Shown: positions 1 to 6,135, numbered from the stretch's first letter. The stretch: 6,783 bases of DNA from an uncultured Planctomycetales bacterium (GCA_937907525.1 CALCIB010000241.1:1-6783); one strand, 5' to 3'. Translations and numbers: made by a program. Notes: generated by a model not told the origin, from the letters alone.

Positions 1-20
1 GTTTCGAATTTCAGCCGCCA

Positions 21-55
21 CGGCGATCATCGCCTTCTCCCCTTGAGGGAGAAGG
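21..55 (+). repeat. Partial two-hairpin repeat, copy A (hairpin I only)
   Basis: These 35 bases are identical to 246-280. They contain hairpin I of the repeat: arms 33-41 and 47-55 (CCTTCTCCC / GGGAGAAGG), loop CTTGA. After base 55 the sequence departs from the other copies, so hairpin II and the GGATGAGG tail are absent. The copy is truncated or recombined. The first 14 bases of the window resemble 347-360 in the centre of the composite element, suggesting another element continues leftward outside the window. Confidence 0.8.
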
Positions 56-106
56 CCGTTCGGCGTCGGCTTGCGTGAGCGTCGCATGCGAGATCCGATA
101 AGAGTC

Positions 107-181
107 GGGTCGTCGCGCGTCGCGGGGGGCGTCGGGTCGGCGCGCCGTAAACCCGGAGCGTATCCCGAGACGCGACGACCC
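107..181. repeat. Inverted repeat between repeat copies A and B
   Basis: GGGTCGTCGCG at 107-117 is the exact reverse complement of CGCGACGACCC at 171-181, leaving a 53-base spacer. It lies between hairpin copy A and inverted copy B, so 21-210 may be a second, more decayed composite element of the same general build as 202-498. The arms are GC-rich and only 11 bp, so chance cannot be excluded. Confidence 0.4.
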
Positions 182-184
182 CCG

Positions 185-210
185 CCCGGCCCTTCGGGCC
201 ACCCTCTCCC
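185..210 (-). repeat. Partial two-hairpin repeat, copy B (hairpin II, inverted)
   Basis: Read on the minus strand this gives GGGAGAGGG, then the hairpin GGCCC-GAA-GGGCC (plus-strand arms 188-192 and 196-200, loop 193-195). The hairpin is identical to that at 282-294. The 5' arm of hairpin I is missing: its place is taken by the outer arm of the composite inverted repeat that begins at 202. Confidence 0.7.
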
Positions 211-246
211 GGTGGGCTGACGACCCGACACTTTTTCGGAGGTCGC

Positions 247-305
247 GGCGATCATCGCCTTCTCCCCTTGAGGGAGAAGGTGGCCCGAAGGGCCGGATGA
301 GGGGT
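247..305 (+). repeat. Two-hairpin repeat, copy C (complete)
   Basis: This is the best complete copy. Hairpin I has 9-bp arms 258-266 and 272-280 with loop CTTGA. After one T comes hairpin II, GGCCC-GAA-GGGCC (282-286, 290-294), followed by the tail GGATGAGGGG. It is the left inner unit of the composite element. Confidence 0.85.
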
Positions 306-376
306 CAATCGGCGTCGCGGTTCAACGAAGGTCCGGCGTGACGACGACTTCGAATTCCGGGCTCCCGATCGCGCCC

Positions 377-433
377 ACCCCTCATCCGGCCTTCGGCCAC
401 CTTCTCCCTCAAGGGGAGAAGGCGATCAACGCC
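377..433 (-). repeat. Two-hairpin repeat, copy D (inverted, one base pair shorter)
   Basis: This is an inverted copy of 247-305. Hairpin I is unchanged (plus-strand arms 400-408 and 414-422). Hairpin II has lost one base from each arm in register, GGCC-GAA-GGCC (plus-strand arms 388-391 and 395-398), so pairing and the GAA loop are kept. Apart from this paired deletion and two substitutions near 427-429 the copies are identical. Confidence 0.85.
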
Positions 434-498
434 GCAACTCACTCCTCGTCGTGACGACTTCTGAAAAAGTGTCGGGTCGTCAGCCCGGCGGGAGAGGG

Positions 499-938
499 GA
501 CGGCGCGCGTCGCCTCATCCTTCCCAGATTCCGGGTCAAAAAGTTGTGGTCATAGCCATGCCCGCCGGGGGCGGGGGCGGCGCGCTTGGTCCGACGGCCG
601 CGGATCCGCGACGGTCGGACGTTTTCCCGGAATTCGTGAAATCCCGCGCCCGGAACCGCGGACCATACGAAACGAGAGGGTCCGTCGTTCCTTGTCAATT
701 CGGCCGCGGTGAAAGGGCCCCGCCGCCCGGCGACGGCGGGGACGATCCGACGTTCCGACGCGCCCGCGTTGCCGACCGCCGCGAAAGCCGGCGGGGGGCT
801 CGCGAAAAACCCCATTCGAAACCCGACGAACGAAGCCAAGGGGTTGAGAACGTAACTCGTTTTCCATAAACAAGATGCGATTCGGCTCCAGGGGCCTCCC
901 GAGGCGCGAGCGAAGCCGATCGAAGCCGGGTTCGGGGG
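499..938. other. Gene-free stretch, 440 bases
   Basis: No convincing gene is visible. Open frames of 107-119 codons exist on both strands over 480-873 but overlap one another, show no recognisable domain and lack a good ribosome binding site. This is the usual effect of high GC. Besides the hairpin at 589-625 there is an 8-bp GC stem at 718-725/734-741. A more AT-rich patch at about 840-875, just past the 3' end of the response-regulator gene, contains TTGAGA (844-849) and CATAAA (865-870), a weak promoter-like pair with no gene after it. Confidence 0.6.
589..625 (+). terminator. Possible intrinsic terminator
   Basis: The stem GTCCGAC/GTCGGAC (589-595, 614-620) encloses a 12-base palindrome CGCGGATCCGCG (599-610) and is followed at once by GTTTT (621-625). 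The T run is only on the plus strand. No plus-strand gene is visible before it, so it would end either a transcript entering from left of the window or an unannotated small RNA. The T run is short and the stem has a 3-by-3 internal loop. Confidence 0.3.
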
Positions 939-2201
939 TCAGGGTCGGAAGGTCAGTTCGATCATGGAGAGGTCGTCGGCGAAGTCGTCGCGGCCCATCA
1001 GGGCGCGGTCGTGGGCGATGAGGGCGTCCATCTTGGGGGCGTGGGGATCGTCGAAGGGGCCCTGGCCCATGAAGGCGATGAAGTCGCCGAAGGGCCAGAG
1101 TTGGTCGTCGGTCTTGACGATCTCGTAGGCGCCGTCGCTGAAGAGGTAGATCTTGGCGAACGGGCCCAGGGGGGCGTCGGCCTGGCCGTACTCAAGCTCG
1201 GGGATCGCGCCGATCATGGGGCCCTTGGACTCCAGCATGGTCAGCTTGGTTTCGCCGGGGGAGGGGCCGTCGATCAGGAGGGCCGGCGGGTGGCCGCCGC
1301 CGGAGTAGCGGACGCTCCGGGTGGGCTTGTGGAAGACGCCGTACCAGATGGTGAAGTACAGGTTGTTCTGCTGGTCCATCTGGAAGGCCTGGTTCAGGGC
1401 GTGGAGGACCTGGCCTGGGTCGCGGAAGTCGGTGTTGGGTAGGGCCTGGGAGCGGAGGGCGTTCATGGCCGAGACCGACAGCAACGCCGCGCCGACGCCG
1501 TGGCCGGAGACGTCCAGCAGGTAGAAGGCGAAGTGGTCGTCGTCGAGCCAGTGGTGGCCGAACGAATCCCCCCCCAGCTCGGCGGAGGGGACGAACCGCC
1601 AGTCGGTCAGGACGTCCCCCTTCGTCAGCTTCTCGGGCAGGAGCGACTCGACGTATCGCGCCGCCTGGGCGACCTCCTCGGTGAGTCGCTTCTGGCTCTC
1701 CAGAAGCGCGGCGTGGGCCTCGTTGCGTTGCAAAAGCGCGATGTAGCCGCGGGAGTGGTAGCGGATTCGGGCGATCAGCTCCAGGCGGTCGGGGAGCTTG
1801 ACGACGTAGTCGTTGGCGCCCAGGGCGAAGGCCTCGGCCTTGACGGCGGGTTCCTCCTTGGTGGAGAGGACGATCATGGGGACGTCGCGGGTCTCCGGCC
1901 GCGCCCGGAACTCCTTGACCAGGGTCAGGCCGTCGATGTCGGGCATGACCAGGTCCTGGAGGATCACGGTGGGCTTGATCCGCAGGGCCTCGTCGAGCGC
2001 GCGGGAGGCGTCGCGGCAGGAATGGAACTCGACGTCCTCCTCGCCGAGGAGCATTCGGCGGACGGCCTCGCCGATCATCGCCTGGTCGTCGATCAAGAGG
2101 ACGGTGATCTTGTGGGCGGTGAAGCGGGCGTCGTCGTTCATGGCGATGTTCCGGGGTCTCGTCTCGTGAGGGGCCGGACGACCCCGTTTCCGTTCCATCA
2201 T
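939..2201 (-). CDS. Response regulator: WspR-like receiver fused to SpoIIE/RsbU-type PP2C phosphatase
   Basis: A 420-residue cytoplasmic signalling protein. Residues ~30-152 form a receiver with acidic pair D38-D39, phospho-acceptor D83 (LQDLVMP), switch S113/T114 and conserved K135 (VVKLPD). Residues ~155-192 look like a coiled-coil linker. The rest is a PP2C domain of the SpoIIE/RsbU class with ELGGD (D212), DVSGHG (D230), GGGHPP (301-306), FSDG (D356) and a final DD (409-410), so the metal ligands seem complete. Phosphorylation of D83 would be expected to control dephosphorylation of a serine or threonine on a STAS-type antagonist; no such partner is in the window. The receiver resembles Pseudomonas WspR, whose output is a GGDEF cyclase instead. 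The chosen ATG overlaps the cheB stop (ATGA), implying translational coupling. ATG at 2141, preceded by GGAA, is an alternative that removes 20 unconserved residues. Confidence 0.93.
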   Translation of the reverse strand: MMERKRGRPAPHETRPRNIAMNDDARFTAHKITVLLIDDQAMIGEAVRRMLLGEEDVEFHSCRDASRALDEALRIKPTVILQDLVMPDIDGLTLVKEFRARPETRDVPMIVLSTKEEPAVKAEAFALGANDYVVKLPDRLELIARIRYHSRGYIALLQRNEAHAALLESQKRLTEEVAQAARYVESLLPEKLTKGDVLTDWRFVPSAELGGDSFGHHWLDDDHFAFYLLDVSGHGVGAALLSVSAMNALRSQALPNTDFRDPGQVLHALNQAFQMDQQNNLYFTIWYGVFHKPTRSVRYSGGGHPPALLIDGPSPGETKLTMLESKGPMIGAIPELEYGQADAPLGPFAKIYLFSDGAYEIVKTDDQLWPFGDFIAFMGQGPFDDPHAPKMDALIAHDRALMGRDDFADDLSMIELTFRP

Positions 2202-3244
2202 CTATTATGAATATGGATCCGCGGCCGGGCCTCGGCTTGGATCCCGCGGACCAGGACGTCGGCGACGTCGTCGAGGGGGGCGACGATCTCGGCGGCGCCC
2301 AGTTCGACCGCGGCGCGGGGCATCCCCCAGACGACCGACGTCGCCTGGTCCTGGGCGACGGTCGTCCAGCCGCGGCGGCGGAGGGCCAGCAGCCCCTCGG
2401 CGCCGTCGCGGCCCATGCCGGTCAGCAGGGCCGCCGCGCCGGGCCCTCGCCAGTTGCGGGCGACGCTCTGGAAGAAGACGTCGACCGAGGGCCGGTAGCA
2501 GGCGTCCGCGGGCTCGGTCGAGTAGCGGAGCCGGCCGTCGGGGTCCAGCCGCAGGTGGTCGGCGGTCGCCGCCAGCAGGACCTGGCCGGGCTCGGGGCGG
2601 TCGCCGTCGACCGCCAGGCGGACGCGACGGCCCGAACACTCGCCCAGCCAGGCGGCCAGGCCGACGACGAAGAAGGCGTCGACGTGCTGGACGATCACCG
2701 TGGCGGCGTCCCAGTCCGTCGGAATCCCCTTGAGGATCCGGGCCACCGCGAACGGTCCGCCGGTCGACGCCCCCAGGGCCAACAGCGGCCCGCGCTCCGC
2801 GGCCGTCGGCCGCCCGGACGACGCGCAGCGCGGACACCGCTCCGGACACTTGCCGATCAGCTTGCCCACCGTCCGGATCTTGCGCAGCAGCTCGGCCCCG
2901 CCGGCGCAGCCGCCGTCGAGGCCCAGGACGGGGGTGTCCACGGCGTCCAGCGCGCCGAAGCCCATCGCCTGGTACACCTTGTCGATGCAGCCGCCGACGC
3001 AGGCCGTGACGACCAGGATGGGACAGGGGGCCTCCTTCATGATCCGGCGGGTCGACTCCACGCCATCCATTCCGGGCATGAACAGGTCCATCAGCACCAG
3101 ATCCGGCATGTCCGCCTTGACCCGGTTCACCCCCTCGGCGCCGTCGCCGGCGATCCAGGCGACCTCCAGGCCGTCGGCCGATTCCACGACCCTCCGCAGC
3201 GCCTCGCGCGCGATCGCCGAATCGTTGACGATGCCGATCCGCAT
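2198..3244 (-). CDS. cheB: CheB-type protein-glutamate methylesterase, WspF-like
   Basis: A 348-residue two-domain protein that removes methyl groups from (and possibly deamidates) glutamyl residues of a chemoreceptor, resetting its sensitivity. The receiver (1-~130) has phospho-acceptor D53 (LMDLFMP). Its acidic pair is N7-D8, not DD, and the conserved KP near residue 104 is TP (DAVDTP). As I recall, WspF shares both departures, and other blocks (GIVND, LMD, MGFGALDAV, LIGK) also match it. The esterase domain (~153-336) keeps the triad S160 (GASTGG), H187 (QHVDA) and D280 (MGRDG). The linker carries C133, C137 and C140. It is first in a two-gene operon; its stop overlaps the next start. The 221 bases upstream hold TAGAAT on the minus strand (3300-3295), a possible -10 without a clear -35. 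No strong Shine-Dalgarno precedes this ATG. The cognate CheA, CheR and receptor are not in the window. Confidence 0.93.
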   Translation of the reverse strand: MRIGIVNDSAIAREALRRVVESADGLEVAWIAGDGAEGVNRVKADMPDLVLMDLFMPGMDGVESTRRIMKEAPCPILVVTACVGGCIDKVYQAMGFGALDAVDTPVLGLDGGCAGGAELLRKIRTVGKLIGKCPERCPRCASSGRPTAAERGPLLALGASTGGPFAVARILKGIPTDWDAATVIVQHVDAFFVVGLAAWLGECSGRRVRLAVDGDRPEPGQVLLAATADHLRLDPDGRLRYSTEPADACYRPSVDVFFQSVARNWRGPGAAALLTGMGRDGAEGLLALRRRGWTTVAQDQATSVVWGMPRAAVELGAAEIVAPLDDVADVLVRGIQAEARPRIHIHNR

Positions 3245-3465
3245 GACGGAGACCCCGGACGACGACGTGAGCCTCGACTTCGAGCACGACCCTCATTCTA
3301 CGAAGTCTGGGCTGGCCGCGGCACTCCCAAATCCACGCCGGCTCGCCACCGTTGGGTCGGCGAACAATCCCAAGATGATAGGAGGCCGTGGCTTACGCTT
3401 CATTCGACGGGATCGGGCCGCGCCCCGGTCTCCAATAGACGACCTTCACGATCAGGGGTGGCGGT

Positions 3466-5631
3466 CTACCGGGGCTCGCCCTTGGCGGTCAACTCCCCAA
3501 GAAGCTTCTTGAAGTCGTCGCGGGGGCGGAGGGGGTCGAGGGCGGGATCGCGGCGGTAGAGGTCGGGGGCGCCGTAGCCCTTGGCGACGGCCAGGCGCAA
3601 GGCGTCGACGGCGCGGCGGGCGTAGACCTCGCGGCGGGCGCGGTCGGCGTCGGAGAGCGTCGGGTCGTCGGCGTCGGCGATCGGCCGGCCCCCTTCCTTA
3701 ACGCCGATGAGCGTAAGCCCCAGGGCGACGTCGCAGGCCAGGGCGTAGGCGTCGGCGCCTTCCATGTCGGCCTTCTTCATCCCCTCCAGCGCGTCGGCGG
3801 CGGCCCGGAACGCCCTGGACGCCTCGGCCGTCTTTCCCTCCTGGGCCAGCAGTCGGCCGAGAAGCTGACGCGACGTCGCCAGCGCGGCGACGTGCCGCGG
3901 CTGGTCGGAGCGCTCGACGACCAACCGCTCCAGAAGCGTCCGCGCCTCCTCGGCGCGCCTACGGGCCTGCTCGCGTTGGTTTCGGGCGCGGAGGATCTCG
4001 ACGTCGAGGTTGTACGCTTGGCCCAGCGCGCCGCGGTAGTCGGCGACGGCCGGGCGTTTGGCCGCAAGGTCTTCCAGGAGCTTCACGCCGCGCGCCAGGG
4101 GGACGGCCGCGGCGGCGGGCTCGTCGTCGTCGAGTCGGATCTCGGCCAGTTCCACCAGTCGCGACGCCGTATCGAAGAGCAGCCGGGGCGAGTCCTTAAG
4201 CGGCCCGGTCGCGCCGTCGAGCAGTTCCACGGCGCGGGTCAGGGCGGTCGCGGCGGCCTCCGGGTCGTCGCCGGCGTTCAGGATCCGGGCGAGCAAGGCG
4301 TAGGCGGAGGCCAGCTCGATCCGGGTCTCGTCGGCGTCGGGGTCGCTCCAGCCGATCTCCTCCAGCAGCGCGACGGTCTGGCGGGTCGAACCGAGGGCGC
4401 GACGGTCGCGCTTCAGTGCGTGCTCGATGTCGGCGCGGGCGAGGAAGACGTGGGCCAGGTCGCGGCGGTGGCGGGGCTCGTCGGGCTGGCGGTCGGCCAG
4501 GGCGAGATATATCTCGCCGGCGGCGGCCAGCTCGGCCAGCGCGGCGTCGGCGTCGGGACCGGGCGCTTTGGGATCCAGCGCCCGCGCCAGCGCGACGCGG
4601 GCGTCGGCGAGGCGCTCGGCGAGAACGGCGTCGCCGAGGCGGTCGCCGGCCGCGCGGCGCCACAGGTCGACCGCGGCGCGAAGGCCGGCGACCGCCTCGG
4701 CCTTGCGTCCCAGCGCCCGGTCGACCGTCGCGATCCGGGTCAGGGCGTCGGCGACCTCGGCCGGCGCGCCGACGACGCCCTCGTAATAGCCACGGGCGGC
4801 GGTCAGAAGGTCGCGGCGGAGGGTCGCGACGTCGTCGTGAGTCGGATCCTCGGCCAGGCGGTCGACGGCGCCCGCCAGGGCGGCGCGGGCCGTGGCCGCG
4901 ACATGGGCCTGGGCGTCGCGCTCGCGACGCGACGTCCGCGCCCATTCGGCCTCCCACGCGCCCCAGCCGAGGACCGCCAGCAGCGCCGCGGCCGCCGCGG
5001 CCAACTTCCAGGGGTTCCGCCGCGCGAACCGCGCCAGGCGGCCCCATTCCGACGTCCCGCCGGCGCGGACGGGAAGGCCGGCTAGATAGGCGTCCAGGTC
5101 GTCGGCCAACGCCGCGGCCGAGCCGTACCTGCGCTCCGGCTCCTTGCGAATGGCTTGCAGGACGATCGCGTCCAGGTCCGCTCCGATCGCGCGGCGACGC
5201 CCCTTTGGAGCGGCCCGGCTGGGACGCTCCGGCGCCTGCTCGACGATCGCCCGGGCCGCGGCGTCGGGGTCGGCCGGGTCGATGGCGATCGGCGGGCGGG
5301 TCCAGGCGTCCAGGACGTCGGGGGTCTCGGCGTCGGAGGAGGCCGGGACCACGACCGTCCCGCCACTTTCGACCGTCCCCAGCCGCGAGGGCTTCAGGTC
5401 GCCGAGGATTCGCCCCCGCGCGTGTTCGGCGTGGACCGCCCGGCAGGCCGACTGGAACAGCCGGAGCCGCGCGGGGACGTCCAGCCCCAGGCGGTCGGCC
5501 CGCGCCGCGATCGGCTCGACCGGCCCGACGTCACCCCCCTCCCCCGCCGACGGCCCCGCCGCGACCGCCTCAAACGCCAGGTCGTCCAGCGACTCCGGGC
5601 CCTCGCCGCCTTCTCGTTCGTGATGACTCAT
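3466..5631 (-). CDS. Membrane-anchored pseudokinase with TPR-like repeats
   Basis: A 721-residue protein of the planctomycete Ser/Thr kinase/TPR type, with a shrunken kinase part. Residues ~38-83 match the helix before the catalytic loop and the loop itself, but HRDLKPSN has become LGDLKPSR (76-83). Residues ~148-190 match the end of the C-lobe (GADLDAIVLQAIRKEPERRY). The N-lobe, glycine-rich loop, VAIK lysine, DFG and APE segments are absent, so phosphotransfer is not expected. One transmembrane helix lies at ~209-226. About 490 helical, alanine-rich residues follow with TPR-like repeats, ending in a typical tail (RRDPALDPLRPRDDF, 693-707). Likely topology is kinase remnant inside and repeats outside the cytoplasmic membrane. 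The frame is intact, which argues for a retained scaffold or sensor role over a dead gene. Same strand as cheB, 221 bases upstream; a functional link is unproven. Confidence 0.88.
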   Translation of the reverse strand: MSHHEREGGEGPESLDDLAFEAVAAGPSAGEGGDVGPVEPIAARADRLGLDVPARLRLFQSACRAVHAEHARGRILGDLKPSRLGTVESGGTVVVPASSDAETPDVLDAWTRPPIAIDPADPDAAARAIVEQAPERPSRAAPKGRRRAIGADLDAIVLQAIRKEPERRYGSAAALADDLDAYLAGLPVRAGGTSEWGRLARFARRNPWKLAAAAAALLAVLGWGAWEAEWARTSRRERDAQAHVAATARAALAGAVDRLAEDPTHDDVATLRRDLLTAARGYYEGVVGAPAEVADALTRIATVDRALGRKAEAVAGLRAAVDLWRRAAGDRLGDAVLAERLADARVALARALDPKAPGPDADAALAELAAAGEIYLALADRQPDEPRHRRDLAHVFLARADIEHALKRDRRALGSTRQTVALLEEIGWSDPDADETRIELASAYALLARILNAGDDPEAAATALTRAVELLDGATGPLKDSPRLLFDTASRLVELAEIRLDDDEPAAAAVPLARGVKLLEDLAAKRPAVADYRGALGQAYNLDVEILRARNQREQARRRAEEARTLLERLVVERSDQPRHVAALATSRQLLGRLLAQEGKTAEASRAFRAAADALEGMKKADMEGADAYALACDVALGLTLIGVKEGGRPIADADDPTLSDADRARREVYARRAVDALRLAVAKGYGAPDLYRRDPALDPLRPRDDFKKLLGELTAKGEPR

Positions 5632-5645
5632 TTCTTAGGCGCGCT

Positions 5646-5771
5646 CCACCGTCGATGCTCGCCCGCGATTCGAGAAGCGGGCGGGACGCCCTCTCCGGCG
5701 GGACCGTCTTCATTGTGTAGAATAAGACCATGGGACGCGAACCGAACGACCGCCGTCAATGCTCGCCCGCG
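5646..5771. repeat. 22-bp direct repeat flanking the divergent intergenic gap
   Basis: The segment at 5646-5667 recurs at 5750-5771, 20 of 22 bases identical, with a perfect 13-base core ATGCTCGCCCGCG and an offset of exactly 104 bases. The right copy overlaps the point where AlkA-like sequence begins; the left copy lies 15 bases upstream of the pseudokinase start. The left copy also forms part of a 7-bp hairpin (5660-5666/5677-5683). Confidence 0.7.
5718..5723 (+). promoter_or_regulatory. Possible -10 element (TAGAAT)
   Basis: TAGAAT matches five of six bases of the sigma-70 -10 consensus in an otherwise GC-rich gap. Transcription about 7 bases downstream would begin at or next to the ATG at 5730, giving a leaderless message for the alkA remnant and ogt. 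No recognisable -35 lies 16-18 bases upstream, so the support is weak. Confidence 0.2.
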
Positions 5772-6135
5772 CGGGTCGCCGTCGCGACCGTCGAGGAGCT
5801 GACCGCCCCGGGGCAGGTCCGCGCCCGCGCCGAGTGCGTGCGTGCGCTCGCCGCGGCGGTTCGCGGCGGCCCGGGGACGCTCGAACCGGGCGACGACCTG
5901 GAATCCGACCTGAAGCGGCTGACGTCGCGCGGGGGGATCGGCCTCTGGACGGCCGCCTATATTTCCATGAGGACCTGGCGACGGGCCGACGCCTCCCTCA
6001 TCTGGATGGATCTCGGGGTCGCGCAAGGCCCTGAAGACCGACTCGCCCGCCGAGATCCTGGCCGCGGCCGAGCCCTGGCGCCCCTTCCGCGCCTACGCCG
6101 CGGCGCGTCTCTGGCGACGCCCCACGCCGTCTTGA
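5730..6135 (+). pseudogene. alkA: Truncated, frameshifted AlkA-type DNA-3-methyladenine glycosylase
   Basis: AlkA enzymes remove alkylated bases by base excision repair. Here the frame from 5730 resembles the middle of the HhH-GPD fold from about SPARVA (base 5763 on): ARAECVRALAAAV, then a hairpin-helix motif GGIGLWTAAYISMR, where GIGPWTA is usual, then MDLGV with the presumed catalytic Asp (codon 6009-6011; AlkA D238 in E. coli). At about 6021 the family match moves to another frame: RKALKTDSPAEILAAAEPW, then RPFRAYAAARLWRR, ending at TGA 6133-6135. One extra base near 6021 explains the shift. Everything before the middle of the HhH-GPD domain is also missing. Unshifted, the frame runs to a TGA at 6158 that overlaps the ogt start. 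About 120 residues of homology remain, against 200 or more normally, so no active enzyme is expected. A sequencing error could explain the shift but not the truncation. Confidence 0.75.

Larger units (their letters stand above)
202..498. repeat. Composite inverted-repeat element, about 297 bp
   Basis: The outer arms 202-240 and 460-498 are inverted copies, 36 of 39 positions identical, with a perfect 24-bp core (214-237 against 463-486). Mismatches are 212/488, 213/487 and 238/462. Inside each arm sits one two-hairpin repeat in opposite orientation (247-305 and 377-433). The centre, about 306-376, is unpaired and codes for nothing visible. The layout resembles a non-autonomous, MITE-like or palindromic element, but I see no transposase and no clear target-site duplication at 201/499. 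The whole could fold as a long RNA hairpin or DNA cruciform. Confidence 0.7.

Noticed and set aside
21..433. Repeated units suggesting a CRISPR array
   Set aside because: The copies differ in orientation and spacing, each is itself a double hairpin, and there are no regular unique spacers or cas genes.
351..636. CGAATTCCGGG (351-361) and its reverse complement at 626-636
   Set aside because: Only 11 bases, partly self-complementary around GAATTC, and close to chance expectation in this much GC-rich sequence.
718..741. 8-bp stem CCCCGCCG/CGGCGGGG as a terminator
   Set aside because: No T run follows on the plus strand, only three T residues occur on the minus side, and simple GC stems are frequent at this base composition.
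480..873. Open frames of 107-119 codons on both strands
   Set aside because: They overlap each other, lack ribosome binding sites and domains, and partly run into the repeat at 480-498.
1500..2210. 236-codon plus-strand open frame opposite the response regulator
   Set aside because: It is antisense to a gene with clear domains, shows only valine/glycine/aspartate-rich low-complexity sequence, and follows from GC-rich third positions on the other strand.
2207..3559. 450-codon plus-strand open frame opposite cheB
   Set aside because: Antisense to a complete CheB with its catalytic triad; no family resemblance of its own.
4416..5720. 434-codon plus-strand open frame opposite the pseudokinase
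   Set aside because: The product is almost all Arg, Pro, Gly and Ala, as expected for an antisense frame; the minus strand carries recognisable kinase, membrane and TPR features.
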